From Ophiodon elongatus (Eukaryota; Chordata; Actinopteri; Perciformes; Hexagrammidae), in NCBI GenBank assembly GCA_016806645.1, contig JACSYO010002159.1, positions 9,818,501-9,882,500 of the forward strand: a DNA stretch of 64,000 nt, in the 5' to 3' direction. A program made the position numbers and the translations under genes. Shown here in pieces: positions 1 to 10,063 of the stretch; position 1 is the stretch's first letter, and each line of letters starts with the position of its first letter. The notes under the pieces are model-generated. The model was not told where the DNA came from, searched no databases, and saw only the letters and a list, made by a program, of their open reading frames with translations.

Positions 1-344
1 CTTTCATATGAGGACAGTTCACAATTTTAACAGAAATACACAATACAGGAGAAGTGAACACCAAAAATCACAACAAAGAAGTAGATCCTAATTCAACATG
101 CACAATAATCTTAATGCACAGATTAATAATAGTTAGCTATTTTAAACTACATTTTTTGTTTTCATAATGTTTTCAATACAACACAAAAAAACCTACTACA
201 ATTCTCTCCTATTTTGAGAATATAGTACGTACAGTTTTTTTTATGCCCTAATACTAATGCATTAAAATACAAAATAAAAATGTGAAACATTTCTATGGCC
301 ACAGAGTAAAATCCTCTTAACCCCCACTTCTCCCTCTTACTAAC

Positions 345-655
345 CTTCCTGAGCATCTCAGTGGATCAGGCATGGTGGTGTAGTTATGCTTCACTGTGTG
401 CATGTAGTAATGTAGGGAGAAACTACCACCAATAACGTAGTCACCATCCATTGAGAAAGCAGGTAGACGAGTGGTACCCTGGAGCTTACATTTCACAGAT
501 GAGGCCTCAGTGCTGACCCCAACACCAGTCCTATCCTCTGTAAGCTTAGTCCTTTGTTTCACACCATCCCCATAACCTTTAAAGACAAGAGCTGAGTTCA
601 GCTCAAACAAACTCAGCGACAGGATCAGGCCAATAAAGAGAGCTGAGATCTCCAT
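345..655 (-). CDS. OlfC/V2R-like receptor gene 1, exon 1 only (rest lies left of the window)
   Basis: This is the first coding exon of a class C olfactory receptor. It starts with ATG at 655 and a hydrophobic signal peptide (MEISALFIGLILSL). It continues to the start of the ligand-binding domain (CKLQG, DGDYVIGG, NYTTMPDP) and ends at a donor AG|GTTAGT, leaving phase 2. It is 311 nt, the length of every intact exon 1 here. The sequence to the left (1-344) is intron 1 and matches intron 1 of genes 6 and 7. Exon 1 is identical at protein level to exon 1 of gene 7 (44519-44829). The rest of the gene is outside the window, so its integrity cannot be judged. Confidence 0.88.
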
Positions 656-696
656 CCCTCAACTGTCCTCAAGTGGGCATACTGTGTTTGTACTGG

Positions 697-756
697 TTTA
701 TATAGATTTTCAGACAATGCTTCCCTCCTACTGTACGTCAGCTTACTGTACAATAG
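697..756 (-). promoter_or_regulatory. Promoter block of gene 1
   Basis: On the minus strand TATATAAA (697-704) lies 42-49 bp upstream of the ATG at 655. One full TGACGTACAGTA-type repeat follows at 729-741. The second repeat, complete in most array members, is degraded here (TACTGTACAATAG on the plus strand). The TATA spacing would give a 5' UTR of about 20 nt. Promoter function is inferred from conservation across the array. Confidence 0.6.
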
Positions 757-1141
757 GGAGATAATGCTCTTTCCCAGTGGTCTTTGATTAACTCTTGTAC
801 AAGTCCTATGCCCATGTCTCTTTTCTTTTAAAGTTACAATTGTAAACACTAATTATTTTATTAACTATGTCATAGACTTACACCTTTTTTGCTGTGTTTA
901 GCTCATTACCGAACAAATGTATATGTAGCTCCCTGAAACATGTTATTTCATATCTCTAGCTGATTTAATACCACTCTGTCCATTATTAATTATTTACTTT
1001 AAATGTGTGTTCAGGTTAATTAATATTTTATTACGCCAATGTTTGAAAATATTACCTACCTGTTTAAGTATTAACTGTGAAGGGTGAAAAATAGCACTGG
1101 TCTATTAAACACATTGTTTCCATTAATTCAAAAATATTTAC

Positions 1142-1277
1142 TTGAAGAATGTTAAAGGGCCCGATGGCGCGAGACATGCTGATGGATCGCGTGGACCCAG
1201 ACTTACCAACAATGGCCATCACGTTAACAGATTGTGAACAATTGTCGCCGGTTTGAAACACTGGGTCCAGGCCACTT
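1142..1277 (-). pseudogene. Orphan exon-2 fragment of a lost OlfC/V2R-like gene
   Basis: The 3' half of a receptor exon 2 lies here. It retains the stretch with CSQS, VMAIVGKSGSTRSIS and GPFNILQ and the splice donor CAA|GTAAAT at 1141/1142. Homology to exon 2 stops at about 1277, where LINE sequence begins. The 5' half of the exon and all other exons are absent. Adjacent intron sequence (about 1090-1141) is most like intron 2 of gene 5, suggesting descent from that lineage. It lies about 490 bp upstream of gene 1 exon 1 and cannot be part of that gene. Confidence 0.8.
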
Positions 1278-3290
1278 AAAGGGCCCTTAAAAGGTCTGCC
1301 TTCCTGCTTCCTGCTTTCTTACAGTGCAGACGCTTTTGCTGCTTGCTCTCGCCTCTTGTTTGCATTTTTTCTGCTAATCTTGTCTTGTCAGTGAGAAGTT
1401 TTGAGCAGCAGCTCCTGGACACTTGAAACTCACTCGGACTGTATTTCTTTGTAGATTTAACAGGCTATTGCCACAATTCCGCTAGTTTGAAGATAAACTG
1501 CTATAGGCTACTTAGCAGCTAAGCTAAAGCTAAGTAGCTGCAAGATGCCTCCCTTACCCAGGATGGCTACTACAAACTCCTGCAGAAGATTGCAGTCTTG
1601 GAAACAAAGATCCACCGACTAGAAGTGAACGTGGAGGTAAATGGACTGTGTGGGAACGATACCACTATACCATGGACTCAAAATATTGGACAAGCGCAAG
1701 CTAAGACACAGCTAACTAGCACCACCAGGCCTACCAAGAAACAGGAGGGCTGTGTAGCAGTTAATGAATCCTCAAATGGTAGTCCTTCCTGGAACTGGAA
1801 CAGGACATCATACCCTCGGGATGTGGGAGAACGACTAACAGGCAGGGCCCAGAACCCTGAGATTAGTGATGCGACTGGCTGGCCTGCTTTGATTGTTGGT
1901 GACTATGCTGTAAAAGATGTCAGAACGATGTGCAGCAAGAATACCAAAATACTCTGCTTTCCGACGGATATGGTCTCTAACATGACGGACAAAATCTTGG
2001 ACATCGTGGTTGACCACTCAACAAATGGCTGTCAACTGCATGTACTGACCATTCAGTACATTTTATCAACAATTTTGACCTTTTCTGGGAGCGCAGAAAC
2101 CTTTTTAAGGCAGATGGAGTTTGCCTGAACAAGTCAGGGGTAAAACTGTTTACCTCTAATCTATTTTTCTTCCTGCGTCACCTCTCTGTTCCCACTGCCA
2201 AGGACAGGAGACAAGAGGAATCTAAACAAGAGATAACCACAGAGCATCGCCGTGGAGACCCTACGGGAAGGATGCCCCTGCCTGAGGAGAGCCAAGAGGA
2301 GGAGTGTCCAACCACTTTACTTCCCTCACCAGCACCTACTTCCACCCCCCACACTCCATCCAGGTCCTCCCCCTCCTTCTCCACCCCATCTCCATTCTCC
2401 CCCCATATGGAGTTCACTGACCACATGAATGAGCTGGTCACTGCTGGAATCAAATACACTCCCCGCCGCACTCCCCTTCTCCCCCCATCTCCCAAAAACC
2501 CTCCTCAATGTAAACCTCCTTCGCCACTGGATCTTAGTCGCGCTGCCCCTCCCCCTCCCACCTCCACTACAGCTCCACAACCATCCATTGTCTCCCCTAC
2601 CTGATAAAGGCAATAACTGATATCTTCTGGGTCCAGGCTACAAGGCTAATGACACCACTGATTCTCTCCAGGAATAGTCAGGGCCCTGTATGCAGCTAGC
2701 CTTCTCAATTCCTGTCCTGATAGTTTATAGAAAAAGAAAGATGAGGCTGCGAAGAAACATTAGTAAATCTGCAGACCTAACAAATTCAACATTCATTCCT
2801 CGTCAGCCTGTCCAAATAAAATGGGCAAATAGAGCTTTAACAAAATTAAGCTTAGCTTTATTAAATATCAGGTCCCTGTCAGGGAAAACATTTTTAATCA
2901 ATGATTTTATTGTTAGGCACAAACTGGATTTTTTGTTTTTAACTGAAACTTGGTTAGACCAAGATAACAGTGCAGCTGTTCTTATTGAATCAACACCTGA
3001 CAACTTCAGTTTCATGAGTGAAACAAGAGCGCATAAGAAAGGAGGTGGAGTTAATATTTTATTTAATGATTCTTTTCAATGCAAGCAGATGTCTTTTGGT
3101 CATTTTACTTCCTTTGAATATGTGGCTATGAATTCCACTCAAGCTTTATTCCTAAACATTTACAGACCACCTAAATACTGTACAACCTTCTTTGATGAGT
3201 TTACTGAACTGCTGTCCATAATCTGTATTGATTTTGATTGTGTTGTCATTGTTGGCGATTTCAATATCCATGTTGATAATCCCCAATTAG
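1278..3290 (+). mobile_element. CR1/L2-like non-LTR retrotransposon fragment (5' part), copy 1
   Basis: A 5'-UTR-like pyrimidine-rich leader (from about 1281) is followed by a broken ORF1 with an esterase-like domain, a proline-rich tail, and the N-terminal part of an ORF2 apurinic-type endonuclease (NIRSLSGK, FLTETWL, VGDFNIH). The reverse transcriptase and 3' tail of the LINE are missing. At about 3285-3300 the sequence switches to Ty3/gypsy pol. No target-site duplication is visible because the right end is replaced. Clade assignment (CR1/L2 superfamily) rests on the esterase-type ORF1 and endonuclease motifs and needs a repeat-library search. Confidence 0.75.
1598..2604 (+). pseudogene. 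LINE ORF1 remnant, esterase-like, frameshifted
   Basis: Frame 1598-2128 carries an SGNH/esterase-like N-terminal block (LIVGDYAVKDVR, then TKILCFPTDMVSNMTDKILDIV), as in ORF1 proteins of CR1/L2 LINEs. The nucleophile block, normally GDS, reads GDY. From about 2070 the homologous reading moves to another frame (FDLFWERR, KADGVCLNKSGVKLL), which runs on through a proline/serine-rich tail to a stop at 2604. The terminal block, usually DGxH, has Cys where His is expected. The middle of the domain seems deleted. The protein cannot be an active esterase. An identical remnant is at 45772-46778. Confidence 0.65.
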
Positions 3291-4486
3291 TACAGTTACC
3301 CAGCGAAGATAAAGTCGCCATTTTAGTTGTGATTGAAAACAACACAGAAGATGATATTAGACTACAAAACAGAACTGTACTTGGCTGGTTGTATGCTGTA
3401 GATGCTATAAAGGGAGTTGAGGAAAAAGCCACATCTGAACCACAAAAGCAAAATTCAGGTTTGCGTGAAAATGAACAAATGAAACCATGTCAGGAAACAA
3501 CAGTTGAAAGTAAACCTGAAAAGCAACTCTGGAACCCACCTGTCAATCTTTCCCACCTAACATCAGAGCAGCAACACAAAGTGAGACAGATGCTGAGGGA
3601 AGAGAGTGAAGCTTTCGCAAGGGATGATTGGGACACTGGATGTATCCCTGATCTGCAGATGAAAATACATTTGAAGGATGACATCCCAGTGACAAAGATA
3701 TACAATTCCACCCCACATCACCTGTATGAGGAAGTGAAAAAACACATACAAGACCTCCTCAGCAGAGGATGGATCCAGAAGTCAACCTCCTCCTACTCAT
3801 CACCGATCGTGATTATGAGGAAAAAGGACTCTACTATCAGACTGTGTGTAGACTATAGACAGCTAAATGAAAAGACATACCCTGATCGACACCCCATCCC
3901 AAGAATCCAGGAAATATTGGAAAATCTTGGAGGAAACTCATGGTTCACAGTACTTGATCAAGGTAAAGCCTACCATAAGGCCTTTGTCAGTGAAGAGAGC
4001 CGCACATGTACCGCCTTCATCACTCCCTGGGGATTATATGAATGGCTCAGGATCCCCTTTGGATTGTCAAATACTCCTGCTGCTTTCCAGCGGTACATGG
4101 AGGGTTGCCTCGGAGACCTGAGAGATGAGGTCTGCGTGCCTTACCTTGACGACGTCTTGGTGTTTAATAAGAACTTTGCCCTCCATGTAGAGAATGTGAG
4201 GAAGGTGCTGCAAAGGCAAAAGGACTGTGGAATCAAACTCAGACCAAAAACATGTGACTTCTTTAAAAAGGAAGTTTGCTACGTGGGACATGTCATTTTA
4301 GAGGAGGGTTATAAAATGAACCCGACAGAGGTAGAGGCTGTTCAAGCTCTGAAAAAAAGAAAAAAAAAACAGTCAGAGGTGAGATCCCTGGTTAGCTTCT
4401 TGGGCTACTACAGGTCATTTATTGCTGATTTGCTAAGCATCTTTATGAGCTGCTGTCCCACCCAAAGACCGAAAAGAAACAGATAA
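2690..4486 (+). pseudogene. Chimeric ORF: LINE endonuclease fused in frame to gypsy reverse transcriptase
   Basis: A single open frame of 598 codons joins two unrelated elements. Residues about 1-200 are the N-terminal part of a LINE ORF2 endonuclease (NIRSLSGK, LFLTETWL, VGDFNIH). Residues from about 205 are Ty3/gypsy pol: the pre-RT segment (NRTVLGW), then RT with LCVDYRQLN, a changed LDQGKAY block and the catalytic YLDD at codons 4142-4153. The frame ends prematurely after FLGYYRSFI (about 4420) through a frameshift, before the RNase H domain. No gag, protease or primer-binding site precedes it. It is uncertain whether it is transcribed; it is most likely a decayed junction. Copy 2 is at 46864-48660. 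Confidence 0.8.
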
Positions 4487-4533
4487 AGAAGGGTCGAGGC
4501 TGTCGTTCTCCCCAGCTGCCTCCATCTCAGCCA

Positions 4534-5276
4534 GTGGAGTGGACAGCACTACATCAGCAGATGTTGGACAGACTGGTTGACACACTGTCAGATCCTCCAG
4601 TAATGGCATATCCTGATCTTGAGGAGCCATTGGTGCTACATGTTGATGCATCTGAGGAAGGGCTTGGAGCCGTTTTGTATCAGCGTCAAGAAGGAACATT
4701 GAGAGTGATAGGATACGGATCGTGAACGCTCACTCCCACAAAACGAACTACAGACTCCATTCAGGGAAGCTGGAATTCTTAGCTCTCAAATGGGCTGTAA
4801 CTGAGCGATTCCGCGATTATCTCTTCCATGCCCCTCACTTTACCGTGTGCAGCGATAATAATCCCCTGACGTACATGATGAAGACAGCAAAACTAAATGC
4901 CGTGGGACATCGCTGGGTGTCTGCGTTAGCAGATTTCCGCTTCACTCTGAAATACAGACCAGGAACTGTCAACCGTGATGCAGACTTCTTATCCCATCAA
5001 CCAGCAGAAATGAACAAGATAATGAAAGAATGCACAGAGGAGTGTAAACCAAATTACATTGCAGCAGTTGGAGAAGGACTGAGAGCTCAGAACAAAGGTG
5101 ACACTGATTGGATATCAGCCATCACATGTAATGTAGATGTGTTCCCTGAACTGACCGCTACATGCAAAACTAGTGTCAAACCAATACCAGTTGAAGAAAT
5201 TCAGGCAAGTCAAAGAGAGGATGAAGCGATAAGCAGAGTCATCACTCTCAAACAACAGAACAAACGCCTGATATGA
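4534..5276 (+). pseudogene. Gypsy A RNase H and linker, interrupted
   Basis: The frame at 4534-4725 has the RNase H start (LHVDASEEGLGAVLYQ) and ends at TGA 4723-4725, where an Arg codon is usual. The next frame (4722-5276) continues with NYRLHSGKLEFLALKWAV, TVCSDNNPLTYM, LNAVGHRWVSALADF and RPGTVNRDADFLS, the standard end of gypsy RNase H and the tether to integrase. A small indel separates the two frames. Copy 2 (48708-49450) has the same breaks, so they predate the duplication. One residue differs in the linker: Tyr here (CKPNYIAAV) and Asp in copy 2. Confidence 0.8.
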
Positions 5277-6094
5277 AAGACAAGATTAAAGAGTCAATGA
5301 CAGTGAAATGCCTCCTGAGGGAGTGGCCTCGTCTTCACTTGGATAAGGATGGAATTCTGCGACGAAAGACAAACTCTCGAATCCAGCTTGTGGTTCCTGA
5401 AAAGCTCAAGACACTGATCTATCAGCAACTACATGAGGAAATGGGACATTTAGGAGCAGACAGGATTATATCGTTAGCCAGAGAGAGATTATTTTGGCCA
5501 AAAATGAGAGAGAAAATTGAACATTATGTGACAAAAGTGTGCCGGTGCTTGAAACAGAAAAAGACAAACAGACAAACAAGAACACCTCTGCAAAGCATAA
5601 CAACAACAGCACCTCTTGAAATAATCTCCATAAATTATTTGCATCTACAGAGAAGCAAAGGGGGTGTGGAATACATTCTGGTAATAGTTGACCATTTTAC
5701 AAAGTTTGCACAGGCTTATGCAACACCGAATAAGTCAGGCAAGACAGCTGCACGCAAGATCTTTGATTACTTAATTTTGAGATTTGGCTTCCCTGCCAAA
5801 ATTCCCCATGACCAGGGAAGAGAATTTGAAAATGAGCTGTTCAAGAAACTGCAAAGCTACAGTGGGATACGACATTCAAGGACGACTCCGTATCATCCCA
5901 AGTCCAACCCAGCTGAGCGATTTAACAGAACTTTGTTGAGTATGCTCCGGACACTAGAAGAGACACAAAAACCTAACTGGAAAGACTATTTAAACAAAGT
6001 GGTTCATGCATATAACTCCACTGTCCATGAATCAACAGGATCTTTCCCTTTTTTCTACTGTTTGGTAGAGAACCTACTTTACCAATTGATCTGA
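5273..6094 (+). pseudogene. Gypsy A integrase with first catalytic Asp changed to Asn
   Basis: The zinc-binding N-terminal domain (HEEMGHLGADR, FWPKMREKIEHYV, CRCLKQKK) is followed by the DDE core. The first acidic residue lies in ISINYLHL: codon 5633-5635 is AAT (Asn), where gypsy integrases carry Asp. The second Asp (HDQGREFEN) and the Glu (AERFNRTLLSML) remain. The frame breaks after STGSFPFFY. Homology continues in another frame to about 6519 (FPREQAS, WNLSERGGLGKIRAFW, YVVEPLDVEDRVR), with an in-frame TGA near 6158. Loss of the first Asp would abolish strand transfer in this family. Copy 2 shares it. Confidence 0.8.
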
Positions 6095-6519
6095 TGTTTC
6101 CCAGAGAACAAGCAAGTCCACAGTCTTGTGCTAGATATGCTGAGAAATGGTGAGGGTCAATGCAGGAAGCCTATAACATCGCACAGGAAAACATGAGAAA
6201 AGCTGGTTAAAAAAGAGGACAAAAACACTACAACCAGAGAGCATGGAGTTCGGTACTTGAACCTGGAGACCATGTACTAATCTGGAACCTTTCCGAGAGA
6301 GGAGGACTAGGAAAGATCCGTGCTTTTTGGGAAAAAAAGGTACATGTGGTCAAAGGCAGAAGAGGAGCAAACAGTCCTGTGTATGTTGTGGAACCTCTAG
6401 ATGTAGAAGATAGAGTGAGAATCCTACACAGAAATCTTCTGTTACCTTGTCCTTACCTTACTGATGGACAGAGCATCAAATATCAGAAAGTAGGAAATAA
6501 AGACCATAAGAAAGTGTAG

Positions 6520-7770
6520 CACCCCAACACTCTATAATAGAGCCAAGTTACCTATTTAAACTGGAATGATGGGGTGTTTGGTTTCGTTTCTTTAGGTAGC
6601 TACCACGAGGGTGTACCTGTGTTGGATGGAATTTATATTACCCTGTTAATAATAAAGAAACTCTCCAATCTAGCTATGGCTCTATTTAATTAGACCACAC
6701 TATACTTTAAATAACACTAGATGTTATTAAATGACTGACCACAGACAACGGCTTTTGGTTAAAAGTAAATAAGAGTTTACTGACTGAGTACACAAAATAA
6801 TATTTACCCTTTCTGGGGACAATATGCAAAATACAAATAACAGTCTTTGAACTAAGAAGCAGTACTTAATAATAATAATAATAATAACACTTAATACTCT
6901 AATTGGGCCCACACTCACGCATGCACACAAAATCAGAAACGTTGCAGGCCTGTGTAGCTCGGGTGCGGTGCTGTCTCCCGAATCCCAATCCTCAGCAGAG
7001 CAACAACCATAGAAAGTCTGATTCACAGTTTGAATGTTCGATCGTTAGAAAAGCCACGAAGACGGTGAAGGTGACAGCCACGGGGTGAAGTCCTCATCCG
7101 TACACACACCAGCAGTCCCTTCAGTCCGCAGTGACGTCCTCAGCATCAGCGACTCAGCAAACTGTAGCTTCACGTAGGTTCATTCACACACCAAATTCTA
7201 GCCAAAACCCCTCAGGATTACCATTAAGATGCCGTAATGTCCCACTACAGTTTTTCTCCCTTGTTCGTAGAACACCAAACTTTTCTATGCTCACGTTTTC
7301 TCTACCTCTCTTCCGCCCTACGGCGCTCTCCTCCTCTGCTTCTTCTCCATTATTTTTCGTTAAGCCCCGCCCCTGCCTGTTCCGACAACCAATCTCCCCA
7401 GGTGAGACCGATTAACACCAAGAGTCAACAACTTCAATATTAGGCTCGTTCGAGATGAGCCAGTCCTGCGCAGAATCGATCACCGGCGATCGGCGCGCAA
7501 TGCATGCCGGTTAGATTTCTGTCCGACTTGCTCCCGACTTGGTCTGACGTCATGCACACGTGGTCAACGATAATCTCACGAGAGCGAGGCAGCCACAGGT
7601 TTTAGAGCCAGGCGCCGCAGTAGCTCTCCACCGACTGCATTGCCCAATGCATGATGGGAAACGCCTGGCTGTCGCCACATCAGAGAGCTGTTTGGCTCTT
7701 AGATTTGACAACAAACACCACGTGTTGAATAAAAAAAAATAAACTCTGGTAGCACCTAAATGGTACTTCC
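6520..7770. other. Non-coding spacer between the two gypsy elements, copy 1
   Basis: This stretch has no supported coding region. It holds an AATAAA-containing tail after element A (about 6648), an (AAT)n run at 6868-6887, a pyrimidine-rich segment (7240-7340) and a CpG-rich segment (7440-7690) ending in an A-rich run at 7732-7741. It could include LTR or untranslated remnants of either gypsy element or a third short element. I could not recognise LTR ends or target duplications. Confidence 0.5.
7440..7741. repeat. CpG-rich, palindrome-bearing short repeat candidate, copy 1
   Basis: The segment starts with a small inverted repeat, GGCTC..GAGCC around TTCGA (7443-7461). It carries several CpG-rich words (GATCACCGGCGATCGGCGCGC) and ends in an A-rich run. 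Base composition is unlike the AT-rich surroundings. It resembles an inserted short interspersed or non-autonomous element, but no family is recognised. The same sequence is at 51614-51915. Confidence 0.4.
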
Positions 7771-8702
7771 TTATAGCACTTTATAGTTTGGCTTTATGGA
7801 GGAAATTGTACTTTCTTGATTCTTGTTGTTCCCTTTGTCTGCTTCTGGGTCAGTGGGGAGAGGCAGATCAACAGTCTCTTGTTTTATGTCAGCGGTTGCC
7901 AGGTTTCTGACTGGTGAAGCAGCTTGGACTTCATCTGGGACTTGGCTTTGTGGTCTGATGAAAACCTCTGGCTGTGACAAAATATATCTCCACTCCTAGT
8001 GGTTTTGGTGGGTCCACATCCTCATAATCGGACTCTGAGGAGAGTGGAGTATCTTCACCAACAATCTGTGTTGTGCTTTGTTCCTGTCTCTCCTATCTCC
8101 TTGTCACAGGTCTTGGGGGCAGCTCTGGATCATCATTCTGTGCAGGTAATCTCACTAAATAGCCAATAGGTAACAAATGATTGCCATGTTTTTGCAATTC
8201 TTAATCCACTTTCGGGTTTCACTTGGTAGACTGGAAGGTTTGGCATCTTTCCAACAACGATATAGGGCACGGACCTCCATTTATCTTTCAGCTTGTGCTT
8301 TCCAGTGACACCAAAGTTTCTCAGCAGCACCCGGTCTCCTTCTGCCAAGATTTGTTCTTTTATCAACTTGTCATGGGCTCTCTTGTTCCGCTAGTGATTC
8401 TTGTCAGCAGCTTCCGTGGCAAGTTGGTAGGCTTTGCGGAGATCTGTTTTCAGCTTAGTAACATATTGCGGGTACCTTACACTCTTGTCACTCTCCTCAA
8501 TCACTCCAAAGCAAATATCCAGAGGTAGGCGAGCTTCCCTTCCGAACATCAGCAGATAAGGTGAGTAACCAGTTGCCTCATTTCTGGTGCACCAAATGAC
8601 TGATATTCCGACTCCACTTCTGCTTTTGCCTCGGATCCAGAGTTCCAAGCATGGATAAGAGAGTGCAGTTGAACCTTTCAGGTTGGGGTTCCCCCTGAGC
8701 AT
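7771..8702 (-). pseudogene. Gypsy B integrase C-terminal region, broken
   Basis: The frame 8391-8702 continues the integrase core (CTRNEATGYSPYLLMFGREA) and stops at a TAG near 8393. The frame 8133-8366 then gives a tail domain (AEGDRVLLRN, KLKDKWRSVPYIVVG, PVYQVKPE). In this copy a 5-bp loss near 8193 shifts the frame after RIAKTW; copy 2 (52267-52545) keeps the extra bases and reads on to PVTRR. A last piece (7771-7980) is hydrophilic. The 5-bp change is private to copy 1. Confidence 0.7.
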
Positions 8703-9360
8703 GGTAAGGTGATGTTCTGGACTTACGGATACCCAACGTTTTCAGTAGGTCTCGGATCAGGTGACTTTCAAAATCCCGCCCCTGATCCGAATGTATCCGT
8801 GCAGGGAGTCCATAGTGCACAAAGTACCGCCCACAGAGAATCTTCGCTATCGTTAGCGCTTTTTGGTCTTTGGCTGGAAAAACTTGGGCGTATCTGGTAA
8901 CATGATTGGTCACAACTAGGATATTTGCCACTCCCTGGGAATCAGGTTCATGGGACAAAAAATCAATACACACCAGATCGAGTGGTCCTTTACTGTTTAT
9001 CTGGTTTAAAGGTGCAGCTCTCTGAGGGAGTCTCTTCCGTGCAACACATCTGCCACAGTTTTTGACGTACTGCTCCACCTCTGCTCCCATCTTGGGCCAG
9101 TAAAACCGGTCTCTAAGTTGAACTGTCTTTTCCACTCTCAGATGCCCAGACTCATCGTGGAGGGATCTGAGTACCATGGATACATACTCCTTGGGAAGGA
9201 CAAGCTGGTGTACTTCAGTCCCCGGCGGTCTCTCAGTTACTCTGTAAAACAGGTCATCAGCTACCAGCAACTTGGTTGCCTCTCTTTGCAACAGGGTGAC
9301 ACTGGGATCCTTGCCCCTAACGAAGGGGGACGAGTTCCCTTCTCGGACCACTTTCTTCAC
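8578..9360 (-). pseudogene. Gypsy B integrase (zinc-binding and DDE core)
   Basis: A 260-codon open stretch has the H2C2 domain (HDESGHLRVEKT, FYWPKMGAEVEQYV, CGRCVARK) and a complete DDE triad by position: Asp in CIDFLSHEP, Asp in SDQGRDFES and Glu in PERFNCTLLSML. The frame shifts after KWSRNISHLVH, before the expected continuation found at 8391-8600. Catalytic residues are therefore kept here, unlike element A, but the protein would be truncated. Copy 2 (52757-53539) differs at only two residues by inspection. Confidence 0.8.
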
Positions 9361-9637
9361 CGGAGTCCGAATCTTGAGCTTTAATAAGGTTCTCCCGACT
9401 TAACTGAGTCAGACAACCAAAATCCAAACATGTAGGAAACACATAATACTCCGGGATCGCATCAGGGGAAACCCCTAATGGCTCTGCAGTGTTGAAAGAT
9501 TCTCCAGTTGACTTACCACATCTGATCTGTTTACAGAGAGCTTGGACACTTTCAGGGAGAATGTTTTGCCACTCCACATCATTATCTGGTAGGGGGTTGC
9601 GTGACAAGGCGTCAGCATCAATGTTGCTCCTTCCTGG

Positions 9638-10050
9638 TCAGTACTGGAGGGTGAAGTTGTATGTCGAGAGCGCAGCCAGCCAACGATGACTGGTTGCATT
9701 TAGTTTGCCACTAGTGAGGATATAAGTTAGGGGGTTGTTATCCGTCCTCACAGTAAAACTTGCTCCATACAGGTTGTCATGGAATTTATCAACCACAGCC
9801 CATTTAAGTGCCAGGAATTGGAGCTGATGCACTGGATAGTTCCTTTCCGAAGAACTCAGCTTTCTGCTAGCAAAGGCGACTGGTCTCAGCCCTTCTGGAT
9901 GTTCTTGGTTGAGCACCGCCCCTAAGCCCTTCAAACTAGCATCTATGTGTAACACATAAGGCTTCGCTGGGTCAGCGAAGGCTAGGACAGGTGTGTTAGT
10001 GAGGCAGTAACTTATCTTTTTGAAGGCCTCTGCGCAGGATTGATCCCACC
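9638..10050 (-). pseudogene. Gypsy B RNase H domain, ended by TGA
   Basis: Minus-strand frame with the RNase H start (LHIDASLKGLGAVLNQ) and the later blocks FASRKLSSSERNYPVH, FLALKWAVVDKFHDNLYG, VRTDNNPLTYIL and HRWLAALSTYNFTLQY. It stops at TGA (plus-strand 9638-9640), where family members normally have Arg followed by PG. Downstream the same frame resumes as RNPLPDND (9317-9607 region). The stop is shared with copy 2 and therefore older than the duplication. Confidence 0.78.
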
Positions 10051-10063
10051 TGTTCCCAAAGGG

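Larger units (their letters stand above)
3291..6519 (+). mobile_element. Ty3/gypsy retrotransposon A, 5'-truncated pol, copy 1
   Basis: The element runs from a pre-RT linker through reverse transcriptase (to about 4430), RNase H (4534-5000), a linker and integrase (5273-6094) to a C-terminal tail ending in a stop near 6519. Gag and protease are missing and replaced by LINE sequence. I could not identify LTRs. The coding series is broken by at least four frameshifts and several stops, including TGA at 4723-4725 in the RNase H region, which looks like a CGA to TGA change. The element is dead as an autonomous unit. Confidence 0.85.

Noticed and set aside
2178..2613. Glycine- and arginine-rich minus-strand frames opposite the ORF1 proline-rich tail
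   Set aside because: Low-complexity shadows of the LINE ORF1 tail.
6868..6887. (AAT)n run as a possible regulatory or structural element
   Set aside because: Ordinary microsatellite of the kind common in fish DNA.
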